From Polyangiaceae bacterium (GTDB taxonomy: Bacteria > Myxococcota_A > Polyangia > Polyangiales > Polyangiaceae): DNA of 64,000 nt. Made by a program: the position numbers and the translations under genes. Positions 43,113 to 51,714 of this stretch are shown here, in pieces. Position 1 is the stretch's first letter. Each line of letters starts with the position of its first letter. The DNA lies in assembly GCA_025937785.1 (NCBI GenBank), contig JAICQQ010000005.1, positions 39,241 to 103,240 on the forward strand, given 5' to 3'. The notes under the pieces are model-generated. The model did not search any database, was not told the origin of the DNA, and worked only from the letters and a program-made list of their open reading frames with translations.

Positions 43113-44570
43113 CTATTTCTGCGGCTTCGCGCGGCCAAGCGCGCAGCGCACGACCGACAGATCGAGCGCCTGCCCTCGGGGCTGCGCTAGTAGAAAACGC
43201 CTGGATTCGAGCGCCAGCGGCTCGTTCAGGCCAAATCCAGCGATGTCCTGCAGCGGGCCCGCAAGCTTGCCACTGGGCCCAATGTACCCCAGGCGCGACC
43301 GACCCCGCTTACCCATCAGCGCCAACCAGGTCCGCGGCTGGGCGGTCCCGTCGCGATCGGTGAAGAGACGGGGTGCGCCTTCGGCGACCTCTTCGTCGTC
43401 GATCACCTCCAGGGCCACCGTGCCGTCCGGGGCAACGCGCGCCAGGTGGATCTTGGGCGCCTCGGCGCCCAACGTGGTCGGGTCGTCGCGCCACGCGAAC
43501 AGCACGCCCTCCCCGAAGGGCACGGCGTCGTACGCGAGCACGTGTGCGTCTGGCGCCGTGACGAGCGTGGGCTCGGCCGTAGCCACGCCGCGTTCGTCGA
43601 GCGGCACCAGCTTCAGGCGCCGCGGAGTCACCTCCACGACGCTATCGTATTCCCCCTCGGTCCCGGCATCGCCTCGGTCGAGAGCGGGGCGGGGTGCACG
43701 CCGAGCCGTTTTGGCGGGTGGGCCGTGCGAGACCCAACTCACCCAGAATCCGCCCCTGCGGCGCATGACGCGCGGTGACTCTGCATCATCGTCTGGTGCG
43801 CTCAGCACCCGAGGTTCAGCCTGCCCCTGCGCAGTGACCGGGTCGAAGCCGAGGGCCTCGATGGTCCCGTGACTCTTGGCAGCGTCCCATTGATCCCACA
43901 CCATCAGACCACGCGTCGGGGCCAGCACGAGGTCGAAGGCGGCGCCTGCTTCGCGGCTGCGGGAGACCTGCGCGCCACGCTTCAGGGACGCCGCGCCCGC
44001 ACTCGGTTGAAACGCCATCAGGGTCAGTGTGGAACTACCTGCGTCGTTGCCCACGACCGCGGCGACCACGCGGTCACCCTCGCTCGCGAGCCTCGGTGGC
44101 TCCACGTCGCCGTGGACGTCTGCCAGCTCGAGGCGACTGCCCGACGCCGCGTCCCGCGCCACCGTCACTGCGACGGCCTTGCGGTGCTCGAGAGCCGCGA
44201 GCGCGAACCCGTCGCTGGTAGGTACTGCGCCACCTGCCTCCACCGAAAACGGGAGATCGATGACATCCTCGTCGTCTTCGTCGTCCCCTCGCGGCTGCGC
44301 CTTGGGACGTGCCTTGCCGACCTCGCCCACGAGGAAGCGTGCCCCCTGCTTCTCTTCGCGACAGGACAACTCCAGCTTTTGCGGCGCCGCGCTTTTCGCA
44401 AGTGGTGCCCGAGCCGAGCTCGAAGGCGCGACCGGCGCTGACTCGTGTGCGGATGGCTTGTCGCAGCCGAAACCCAGCGGGCCCAACAGCACGACAGCGC
44501 TCAGCCGGCGGTGTCTGTGCGCCCAGCCGACCAGAAGCGTCAGGCTGATGCGAGCAAATGGATGCGTCAT
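43113..44570 (-). CDS. Hypothetical secreted protein, probable lipoprotein
   Basis: About 485 aa. ATG 44570 leads into a signal-like sequence with a second hydrophobic part ending LLGPLGFGCDK (possible but non-standard lipobox). A Ser/Ala-rich linker and an acidic patch (DDEDDEDVIDL) follow. From about residue 120 to the end, repeated beta-strand units with W/F and D/G turns (GLMVWDQWDAAKSHG, GGFWVSWVSHGPP, GVLFAWRDDP, RTWLALMGKRGRSRLGYIGP) look like a beta-propeller. No catalytic motif is seen. Divergent from plsB (98 bp between starts). Confidence 0.7.
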   Translation of the reverse strand: MTHPFARISLTLLVGWAHRHRRLSAVVLLGPLGFGCDKPSAHESAPVAPSSSARAPLAKSAAPQKLELSCREEKQGARFLVGEVGKARPKAQPRGDDEDDEDVIDLPFSVEAGGAVPTSDGFALAALEHRKAVAVTVARDAASGSRLELADVHGDVEPPRLASEGDRVVAAVVGNDAGSSTLTLMAFQPSAGAASLKRGAQVSRSREAGAAFDLVLAPTRGLMVWDQWDAAKSHGTIEALGFDPVTAQGQAEPRVLSAPDDDAESPRVMRRRGGFWVSWVSHGPPAKTARRAPRPALDRGDAGTEGEYDSVVEVTPRRLKLVPLDERGVATAEPTLVTAPDAHVLAYDAVPFGEGVLFAWRDDPTTLGAEAPKIHLARVAPDGTVALEVIDDEEVAEGAPRLFTDRDGTAQPRTWLALMGKRGRSRLGYIGPSGKLAGPLQDIAGFGLNEPLALESRRFLLAQPRGQALDLSVVRCALGRAKPQK

Positions 44571-44668
44571 GGGTCTCGAGAGTGAGTCCCTGCTAGCAGA
44601 AACGCGGACCACTTGCGAAGCTTAGCCCCGCACCCCTACTCTTGCGGGGTCGAGCAGCTCGCAGCCGC

Positions 44669-47335
44669 ATGAAAAAGCCTCAACTCACCCAAACCTATCG
44701 GCCCAACCAGCTGCTCAGCGCGGTCTACCGCCGCTTCTTCGAGACGATTCAGTTGGACGAGGGCTGGGCCGAAAGCATCCGGCGCTGGGCGGAGCAAGGC
44801 ACGGTGATCTACGTGCTGCGCAACCTGAACTGGCTCGACTTCTTCGCGCTCGACTACTTGACCAAGCGCCACGGCTTGCCCGAGATCCGTTACGTACCCG
44901 ATCTCGGGTTGTGGGTACTGAACCCCATGGGCAAGGGTTGGTCGAACGCGCTCGGCATGCGCGGTGACGTCACGCCCCGCGCCGAACTCGAGGACGCTTT
45001 CGAGCACGGCGGGACCGCCGCCCTGTTCCTGAAGCGGCCCCCCAATTTTTGGGATGCCACGCGGGGCTACAGCGGTGAGCGCGGCTTGCGGCAGGGTGAC
45101 GAGCTGGTGCGAGCACTGTTCGAGATCCAGCGCAAGCACGAGCGACCGTTGCTGCTGGTGCCGCTGGTGTTCCTGTGGTCCAAGTTCCCGGACAAGGCCG
45201 GGCTGAAACCGATCGACTTCGTGCTCGGGCCGCGCCACTGGCCGAGCCCGGTGCGTTCGATCGCGCAATACCTGGTGAACCGGCGCCACGTCGCGCTGAA
45301 ACTGGGCGAACCGATGAACGTGCGCACGTTCCTCGACAATACGCAAGGGTTGCTCGACGAAGTGCGGGTGCGCCGTATCACCTACGCCATGCTGCGGCGG
45401 CTCGAACGCGAACGCCGCAGCATCACCGGCCCTGCCGAGAAACCAGCGGCGCGGGTGCGGCACGAAATCGTGCGCTCCCCCAAGCTGCGCAACGCGATCG
45501 AGGACCTGGCGCGTGTGGAGGGGGGCGACCGCCACCGCTTCGCCCAAAAGGCGCTGGCGATGCTGCGCGAGATCCAGGCCATCCCCGGGCCGGCCACGAT
45601 CAAGGGTATGGAGCTGCTCTTCAACTGGGCATTCCACCGCATCTACCGCGGCATCGAGTACGATTTGCGCGACATCGCCCGTCTGCGAGCGGCCTCACGC
45701 GAGGGAACTTTGGTGCTGCTCCCCTCGCACAAGAGCCACATCGATTACCTGATTCTGAGTTACATCTTCAACGAGCAGAACCTGCCGCTGCCGCGTATCG
45801 CCGCGGGCGACAACCTCAATTTCATGCCGGTCGGCCCTTTCTTGCGGCGAGGTGGCGCGTTCTTCATTCGGCGCAGCTTTCAGGGGGACAAGCTCTACGC
45901 CACCGTCGTCGACGGCTACGTGCGGCGACTGATCCGAGACGGCACGACCATCGAGTTGTTTCTGGAAGGAGGCCGCAGCCGCACGGGCAAACTGCTGGCG
46001 CCGAAGTTCGGTTTGCTCAGCATGGTGGTCGACGCTGCCCTCGCCGTCCCCCAGCAGCGAGTCAACTTCGTACCGGTGAGCATCGGTTACGAGCGCGTCA
46101 TCGAAGCCGGTGAATATCAGCGCGAGCTCAGCGGCGGCGAGAAACAGAAAGAGGACGCCCGCGGCTTGTTCAGAACGCCCGAGATCCTGCGGCACCGTTA
46201 CGGGCGCATCAACCTGCAGGTGGGGCAGATCCTGTCCCTGTCAGAGGTGCGTCACGAGCTCGGGCTCCCGGATACCGGCCCGCTCACGCCGGCTAAGCGC
46301 CGCCAGCTGGTCACGCGGCTCGGCAATCGCGTGATGGACGAGATCAATCGTGTCACGGCCGTCACGCCCGGTGCGCTCGCGGCGCTCGCCCTGTTGACCC
46401 ACCGCGGACGCGCTCTGGGCCACGCCGAGCTCATGGAACGTTGCTCGCACCTGTTGGCGGTCTGCGTTTCCGAGAAGGCTCGCATCAGCCCGGCGCTCGT
46501 CGATTCGGCCGAAGGGGGCACCCTGCGCGGCGAGGCCATTCGCGAAGCTCTGCAAATGTTCGTCGACGCTGGCTACGTCGAAGCCTTCACCCAAGCCGCG
46601 GGCAAGCGTGAAAGCAAAAAACCGCCGGTATTGTCGGAGGAGTCGGTCTACGCCGTCGTGGAGGAGCGGCGCTTGGCCCTGGACACCTCGAAAAACATCT
46701 TGATCCACTTCTTCTTGGAACGGGCGCTGGTCGCCGCGTCGCTGAACCGCGGCGCTGGGCTGCAGACGCCGCGAGCCTGGGTCGAACAGCGCGTCCAGCG
46801 CGCCTCCAGGCTCTTCAAGCACGAGTTTCGCTTCAAGGCCGACGCCGCGTTCCAGCAAATTTTCGACGCTACCTTGACGACCCTGCAGCACGAGCAGCTG
46901 CTCGCGGCGCAGGCTGGCATGCTCGAAGCCGGTGCCGGCGCAGGCGGCTGGAGTGCGGAGCAGTGGCTGAACACTTTCTCGGACGTTCTGCGCAGTTTTT
47001 TCGAGGGTTACCGGATCGCAGCGCGAGGGCTGAAGCTGCTGCTAGCCGCTCCACTCGCTGAAAAAGAGCTATTGAAGCGGTCACTCGCGCTGGGCGAAAC
47101 CATGTACCTCGCGGGTGAGATTGACTGCCGCGAAGCGGTAAGCAAGCCGCTTCTGCAAAACGCTCACTCGGCTTTGATCGATTTCGGGTACGTGCGCTCG
47201 CGCGAGGGTAAGCTCGAACTGACGGATACTTTCAATTCTCTCGACGCCGTGGCAGAGATCGAGCGCTGGATAGCCGGATATGTCGACCGATCGCACGAAT
47301 CCCCCGAAACGAACCCTACGCACCATCACGGCTAA
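44669..47335 (+). CDS. plsB: Glycerol-3-phosphate 1-O-acyltransferase (PlsB type)
   Basis: An 888-aa membrane-associated acyltransferase that starts phospholipid synthesis by acylating glycerol-3-phosphate at position 1. The acyltransferase HX4D motif is PSH354-KSHID359-Y, followed by LRRGGAFFIRRSF, the substrate-binding ELFLEGGRSRTGK, and VNFVPVSIGYERVIE. The long N- and C-terminal regions match the size of the PlsB/GPAT family. ATG 44669 is chosen over a start 9 codons upstream. The 3' end overlaps the endopeptidase gene by 56 bp, so the two are probably co-transcribed. Confidence 0.95.
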   Translation: MKKPQLTQTYRPNQLLSAVYRRFFETIQLDEGWAESIRRWAEQGTVIYVLRNLNWLDFFALDYLTKRHGLPEIRYVPDLGLWVLNPMGKGWSNALGMRGDVTPRAELEDAFEHGGTAALFLKRPPNFWDATRGYSGERGLRQGDELVRALFEIQRKHERPLLLVPLVFLWSKFPDKAGLKPIDFVLGPRHWPSPVRSIAQYLVNRRHVALKLGEPMNVRTFLDNTQGLLDEVRVRRITYAMLRRLERERRSITGPAEKPAARVRHEIVRSPKLRNAIEDLARVEGGDRHRFAQKALAMLREIQAIPGPATIKGMELLFNWAFHRIYRGIEYDLRDIARLRAASREGTLVLLPSHKSHIDYLILSYIFNEQNLPLPRIAAGDNLNFMPVGPFLRRGGAFFIRRSFQGDKLYATVVDGYVRRLIRDGTTIELFLEGGRSRTGKLLAPKFGLLSMVVDAALAVPQQRVNFVPVSIGYERVIEAGEYQRELSGGEKQKEDARGLFRTPEILRHRYGRINLQVGQILSLSEVRHELGLPDTGPLTPAKRRQLVTRLGNRVMDEINRVTAVTPGALAALALLTHRGRALGHAELMERCSHLLAVCVSEKARISPALVDSAEGGTLRGEAIREALQMFVDAGYVEAFTQAAGKRESKKPPVLSEESVYAVVEERRLALDTSKNILIHFFLERALVAASLNRGAGLQTPRAWVEQRVQRASRLFKHEFRFKADAAFQQIFDATLTTLQHEQLLAAQAGMLEAGAGAGGWSAEQWLNTFSDVLRSFFEGYRIAARGLKLLLAAPLAEKELLKRSLALGETMYLAGEIDCREAVSKPLLQNAHSALIDFGYVRSREGKLELTDTFNSLDAVAEIERWIAGYVDRSHESPETNPTHHHG

Positions 47336-48164
47336 GCTCCCCTTGCTCGCATCGCTCATGCTGCTGAACGTGGGCTGCATTGGAGCGCCCAACGCGCTGG
47401 CGCCCGGGCTGCACGGGTCGATCGGCATGCCCCACTCCGGTGTACAGACGGAGGCGATCGAGCTGCCGCAGCGCGGCGACGGCTTCGTGCGCTTCCGCCC
47501 GCACAGCCCCACCTATTGGGGCAACCCCAGACTCGTCGGCGCGATTCAAGACGTCGGCCGCACCATGCTGCAGAAAAGCCCGGAGACCGCTCCGCTCGTG
47601 GTCGGCGATCTCTCGGGCCGCTACGGCGGCAAGATCCCGCGGCACAACTCACACCGCACCGGGCGTGACGTCGACCTGTTGTTTTATATGACCACGCCCG
47701 CCGGCGCCCCGATCCGCACGCCCGGTTTCGTCCCCGTCGGCAACGACGGTTTGGCAGAAATCGGCACGGAGTATCTTCGCTTCGACGTCGAGCGAAACTG
47801 GCTCTTGTTGCGGGAACTGCTGACCTCGCACATGATCGAGGTGCAGTGGTTGTTCATCAGCCGCGATCTCGAAGCCATGCTGATCGACTACGCACTCGCA
47901 CGGGAAACGGATCTCGATCTGGTGTGGCAGGCAGAAACGGTGATGCTACAGCCCGGGGACAGCGCGCCCCACGACGACCACGTCCACCTGCGCATCGCCT
48001 GCCGCCCCGACGAGGCGGTCTACGGCTGCGAGGGCGGCGGGCCGCGCTGGGAATGGCAGCCACCGCTCCCACGCATCGAAACCCCGCTCGCCGAGCTACT
48101 CGTTCAGATCGCCAAAGAGGACCCCTACGAGATCCAGATCCTCGCCGAGGCCGGTGGGGGCTAG
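47280..48164 (+). CDS. mepA: Penicillin-insensitive murein endopeptidase (MepA family) lipoprotein
   Basis: A 294-aa secreted LAS-type metallopeptidase that cuts the meso-Dap/D-Ala crosslinks of peptidoglycan. It has a lipoprotein signal (LLASLMLLNVGC). The zinc ligands appear in HNSHRTGRDVDLLFY (HxxxxxxxD) and in the last His motif DSAPHDDHVHLR. YWGNPRLVGAIQDVG upstream is also family-typical. The mature size is normal. The ATG at 47280 lies inside the plsB end (56-bp overlap in another frame); the signal peptide and lipobox support this start. It is followed directly by a DNA methyltransferase gene. Confidence 0.92.
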   Translation: MSTDRTNPPKRTLRTITAKLPLLASLMLLNVGCIGAPNALAPGLHGSIGMPHSGVQTEAIELPQRGDGFVRFRPHSPTYWGNPRLVGAIQDVGRTMLQKSPETAPLVVGDLSGRYGGKIPRHNSHRTGRDVDLLFYMTTPAGAPIRTPGFVPVGNDGLAEIGTEYLRFDVERNWLLLRELLTSHMIEVQWLFISRDLEAMLIDYALARETDLDLVWQAETVMLQPGDSAPHDDHVHLRIACRPDEAVYGCEGGGPRWEWQPPLPRIETPLAELLVQIAKEDPYEIQILAEAGGG

Positions 48165-48174
48165 TCGCCGCTTC

Positions 48175-49092
48175 ATGGGCAACGAGCTCGTGCTCGGCGA
48201 CTGCCTGGTAGAGCTACCGAAGCTCGCCAGTAGGTATCCCAGCGGCTTCGACCTGGTGTACGTCGACCCGCCCTTCAACGCGGGCGGCACGCGCTCGGCA
48301 CGGGAAGGTCGCGGGCACCGCGCCGATGGCGCCGCCGCCTATCGAGACGCCTGGGGAGGCATCGACGACTTCCTCGCGATGTTGCAGCCGCGCCTGGCTG
48401 CCATCCGCGACGTGATGAGCGCGCGCGCGAGCCTCTGGCTGCATCTCGACCATCGCGCCGTACACGACGCGAAGGTACTCGCCGATCGCATCTTCGGCAG
48501 CCGCTGCTTCGAGGGTGAGGTGATCTGGGTCCCCGGCAACGGCGGGCGGCGCCGCAGCGGCCCCAGCGTCACGCACCAGACGATTTTGATTTATCGAAAG
48601 GGCAAAGACTTCATTTACAACCTGGACAGTCCAGCGCTGCGCGAGCCCTACGCCGACACCAGTCTGCGTATGCATTTCAACAACACGGACGCAGACGGAC
48701 GGCGCTTTCGAGAACGCTCGATCAACGGCAAGACTTACCGCTACTACGCGGACCAGGGCCGGCGCCTCGGCAGCGTCTGGAGCGATTGCCCTGCGATGCG
48801 CGCCAACACGCCGTTGATCGACGAGGGCACCGGGTATCCGACGCAAAAACCAGAGTCCCTCTTGACTCGAATCGTCGCGGCGGGGTCGCTCGAGCAAAGT
48901 TTGGTGTTGGACCCGATGTGCGGCTCGGGCACCACCCTCGCCGTGGCCCAGAAGCTCGGCCGTCGCTGGGTGGGCGTCGACCAGAGCCCGCTCGCGCATC
49001 GGATCGCCAAGAAACGCCTGGCCAAGCTCGTGGTCGAGCCGCGCCAGACGCGTCGCACGCGGGCGCCCTCGCGCCCCAGCGTCCGAGACTGA
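48175..49092 (+). CDS. Solitary beta-class DNA methyltransferase (N6-A or N4-C)
   Basis: A 305-aa SAM-dependent DNA methyltransferase. Catalytic motif IV D31-P-P-F is near the N-terminus (VYVDPPFNAGG) and the SAM motif I is near the C-terminus (LDPMCGSGTTLAVAQKLGR, from Asp246). That order defines the beta class. GYPTQKPESLL before motif I is the usual motif X. The internal region EVIWVPGNGGRRRSGPSVTHQ is probably part of the target-recognition segment. ATG 48175 is preferred; an in-frame GTG at 48154 would overlap mepA. No restriction endonuclease gene is adjacent, so a regulatory or orphan role is likely. Confidence 0.92.
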   Translation: MGNELVLGDCLVELPKLASRYPSGFDLVYVDPPFNAGGTRSAREGRGHRADGAAAYRDAWGGIDDFLAMLQPRLAAIRDVMSARASLWLHLDHRAVHDAKVLADRIFGSRCFEGEVIWVPGNGGRRRSGPSVTHQTILIYRKGKDFIYNLDSPALREPYADTSLRMHFNNTDADGRRFRERSINGKTYRYYADQGRRLGSVWSDCPAMRANTPLIDEGTGYPTQKPESLLTRIVAAGSLEQSLVLDPMCGSGTTLAVAQKLGRRWVGVDQSPLAHRIAKKRLAKLVVEPRQTRRTRAPSRPSVRD

Positions 49093-49569
49093 CTGCCGTC
49101 GTGAATCACAGATTCCTGGATTCGACAACCGTCCAGGCGATGCAGGGAAAACACACACTCCGCAGGGCTGGGTGTGCAAGAGTCGCCCGCGGGCGAGCCT
49201 CGGCTCACTGGGACCCAAGCGACCCTGACCGCGATCGGATTGTCATGTTTCGGAGCAACCAAAGACATAAGATCGCGCTCGCGTGTGTGCGCGCAGCGGC
49301 GCTTCTCGGCTCAAAAGCGCGAACCGTCGCTTCGAACGCGTGAGTGGCAGGAGCCCGCGAAATTCTCGCTGCTTTTTCGCGATCTCTGGTTCCGTAGCGG
49401 CCACAAGATTACAAATCCGGACCGATGGCTCGGTTTGTGTAACAGCGTGATCATGTCGTTTTGACGGGCGCGATCCCATCAAGTACGATGACAACGGTTC
49501 CACAGCAGCAAGCGGCTCTTCATTCGAGCGCTTGCCTTCGAGCTTGCCAGCTATTCAGGAGGACACCGC
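49093..49569. other. Intergenic region without a recognised gene
   Basis: This 477-bp gap between the methyltransferase and VWA genes holds no convincing gene. It is AT-richer than its surroundings from about 49340 to 49480 and probably carries the promoter of the VWA lipoprotein. A strong ribosome site (AGGAGG) lies at its end, directly before 49570. Confidence 0.6.
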
Positions 49570-50889
49570 ATGACACGCTTCTCATCGGCGGTCGCACTAT
49601 CGATTCTCGGGTTCTGTTTTGCTTACGGGTGCTCCACGAAACAGGAGGACGACGACGACGACGTACCCACGACGACCGGCACACTCATCAACACGAGCTC
49701 GGGCGGCACCGGCGGCTCGGGCAGCGGTGCACAGAACGCGACGTCCGGCGGCGGGTCCGGCGGCTCTGGCGGCACGAGCAGCGGCACCGACGGAGAAGTG
49801 CCCATCGGCGAAGCCTGTCCGGAGCACGCGAACCTAGGCACCTGCGGCAAGGGTGCGGAGAGCGCCAAGCCGAACCCCGTCAACATGCTGATCGTACTCG
49901 ACAAGTCCGGTAGCATGGACCACGAGGCGAACGGCGTTCAGAAGTGGGCCGCCATGAAGGACGCGCTCGGCGAGGCGCTGGAAGAGGTCGCCGAAAACAT
50001 CAACTTCGGCCTCGAGCTCTACCCCACCCCGGAGCGCCTGTCCGACGTCATCGACAAGGACAATTGCGGCCAGGCGGGCAACTGCTGCGAGATGCCCGAC
50101 AACGACACCATGAACGTCCCGATCGGGTCCGGCGCGGACGCCGTCGAGCTCATCGTCGACCAACTCAACAACACCGACCCCGGCGGCGGCACACCCACCG
50201 CACGCGCCCTCGAGCGCGCGCTCGAGTACTTCACACAAGGCGAGGGCGCCGACCTCGAAGGCGACAAGTTCGTACTGCTCGCGACCGACGGCGGCCCGAA
50301 CTGCAACTCGACCCTGCAATGCGGCTCCGACTTGTGCACCTACAACCTCGACGGCATGCGCGACTGCTCGCAGTTCGCCGATGACAACTGCTGCGAAGCC
50401 AGTCTGACTCAAGACGATGGCGGCGACGGTTGCGTCGATTCGTTCAACGTGGTCGATCGCATCAACGACTTGCAAGACGCCGGCATCGAAACCTTCGTGG
50501 TCGGTATTCCCGGGACCGAAGCGTACTCCGATTTCCTCGACGAGTTCGCGGAAGCCGGCGGTCGAGCGGTTTCGGGCGACAACAACTACTACCGCGTCGA
50601 CGACGTGTCCGACCTCACGGACGTGTTCCGCGAGATCACGGTGCAGCTCGTGACCAGCTGCGAGCTCGCGATCCCAGAATCGAGCTCGAGGCTGCCGCCG
50701 AAGGTCGTGGTCGACTGCGAGATCGTCCCACGTTTCCAGGACGGCGCCGGTGGCGCCAGTGAACAAACGACGAACTGGGATTGGGAAGCCGGCAGCGAAA
50801 CGCTCACGCTGGTGGGTGAAGCTTGTGAACGGGTTTCGCAAGGCGTCGATCGCATCGACGTCGTCGTCGACTGCGACATCCCCGAGTGA
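49570..50889 (+). CDS. Secreted VWA-domain lipoprotein
   Basis: A 439-aa lipoprotein (lipobox AYGC, Cys21) preceded by a strong AGGAGG site. A Gly/Ser/Thr linker (SSGGTGGSGSGAQN) tethers a von Willebrand factor A domain. It has the MIDAS motif D111-K-S-G-S, the following threonine-containing loop GGGTPTARAL, and the Asp of LLATDGGPNC. Cys-rich loops (CGQAGNCCEMPD, CGSDLCTYNLDG, DNCCEAS) and the Asn/Asp-rich surface are typical of large myxobacterial VWA lipoproteins. The C-terminal part (about 350-439) is beta-rich with further cysteines. Likely a metal-dependent adhesion or binding protein at the cell surface. Confidence 0.88.
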   Translation: MTRFSSAVALSILGFCFAYGCSTKQEDDDDDVPTTTGTLINTSSGGTGGSGSGAQNATSGGGSGGSGGTSSGTDGEVPIGEACPEHANLGTCGKGAESAKPNPVNMLIVLDKSGSMDHEANGVQKWAAMKDALGEALEEVAENINFGLELYPTPERLSDVIDKDNCGQAGNCCEMPDNDTMNVPIGSGADAVELIVDQLNNTDPGGGTPTARALERALEYFTQGEGADLEGDKFVLLATDGGPNCNSTLQCGSDLCTYNLDGMRDCSQFADDNCCEASLTQDDGGDGCVDSFNVVDRINDLQDAGIETFVVGIPGTEAYSDFLDEFAEAGGRAVSGDNNYYRVDDVSDLTDVFREITVQLVTSCELAIPESSSRLPPKVVVDCEIVPRFQDGAGGASEQTTNWDWEAGSETLTLVGEACERVSQGVDRIDVVVDCDIPE

Positions 50890-50898
50890 TTTGCTCGC

Positions 50899-50933
50899 GG
50901 TGGGGGTCGGCGCGACGAACGGCCGACCCCACC
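50899..50933. terminator. Strong hairpin between convergent VWA and dps genes
   Basis: GGTGGGGGTCGGC (50899-50911) pairs with GCCGACCCCACC (50922-50933) around a 10-nt loop, with a single bulged G. It lies in the 83-bp gap between two convergent genes and probably ends both transcripts. A T-run is absent. Confidence 0.6.
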
Positions 50934-50972
50934 CTGCTCACGCCGGAACGCGAGCGCCTGCTCGAGTAATGC

Positions 50973-51443
50973 TCACTTCTCGAGTAGGGCGCGCAGCATC
51001 CATGCGGTCTTCTCATGAAGCTGCAAGCGCTGTGTCCCCAGGTCGGCGGTGGCCTGATCGCTCACGTCTTCCGCCAAGCTCACCAGGTTGCGCGCCGTGC
51101 GAATCACCGCCTCGTGCCCCTCGACGAGCAGCTTGACCATGTCGAGCGCCTTGGGAACGCCGGCCGTCTCCGGAATGCTCGAGAGCTTGGCGTAGGCCGA
51201 GTAGGTGCCCGGTGCCGGGTGCCCCAGAGCTCGGATGCGTTCGGCAACGAGATCGACGGCTGTCGCGAGCTCCGTGTAGTGCTGCTCGAACATCAAGTGG
51301 AGCGTTTGGAACATGGGCCCTTCGACGTTCCAATGGAAGTTGTGAGTCTTCAGGTACAGCGTGTAGCTATCTGCGAGTAGCTTGGCGAGTCCGTCCGCGA
51401 GCCGCTGCCGGTCCTGTTCACTGATACCAATCTCGACTTGCAT
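50973..51443 (-). CDS. dps: Dps/ferritin-like DNA-protection protein
   Basis: A 156-aa Dps-type ferritin that oxidises and stores iron using peroxide and shields DNA. The inter-subunit ferroxidase residues are all present with family spacing: His37, His49, Asp64 and Glu68 in THNFHWNVEGPMFQTLH and AVDLVAERI. ATG 51443 is favoured by an AAGGAGG ribosome site 7 nt upstream; the longer frame has no support. There is no extended basic tail, so DNA binding is not obvious from sequence. Stress regulation is typical of the family but no operator is recognised here. Confidence 0.95.
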   Translation of the reverse strand: MQVEIGISEQDRQRLADGLAKLLADSYTLYLKTHNFHWNVEGPMFQTLHLMFEQHYTELATAVDLVAERIRALGHPAPGTYSAYAKLSSIPETAGVPKALDMVKLLVEGHEAVIRTARNLVSLAEDVSDQATADLGTQRLQLHEKTAWMLRALLEK

Positions 51444-51714
51444 GGTCGCCTCCTTCGAATCCTTGTACTGCTGCAGTATGTCGTGTTGCGCGGGCGCGGT
51501 GTCAAGCTCCGGTAGATGAATGGCGGGACGGTACGGGCCAGCACCCGATCGACCCGCGGGCTCGACATGGCTTCTCATAAGCTCCCGATCATAGACTCAT
51601 CGACGCGTCCTATCACAGCGCCTACCGCGCTCGCCCGCCACCAACAGCGTGGGCTTCGGGCACAAAAATGGCCGGTTTGTACTCTGGTCACGGACTGGAC
51701 TATGCTGCATTCCC

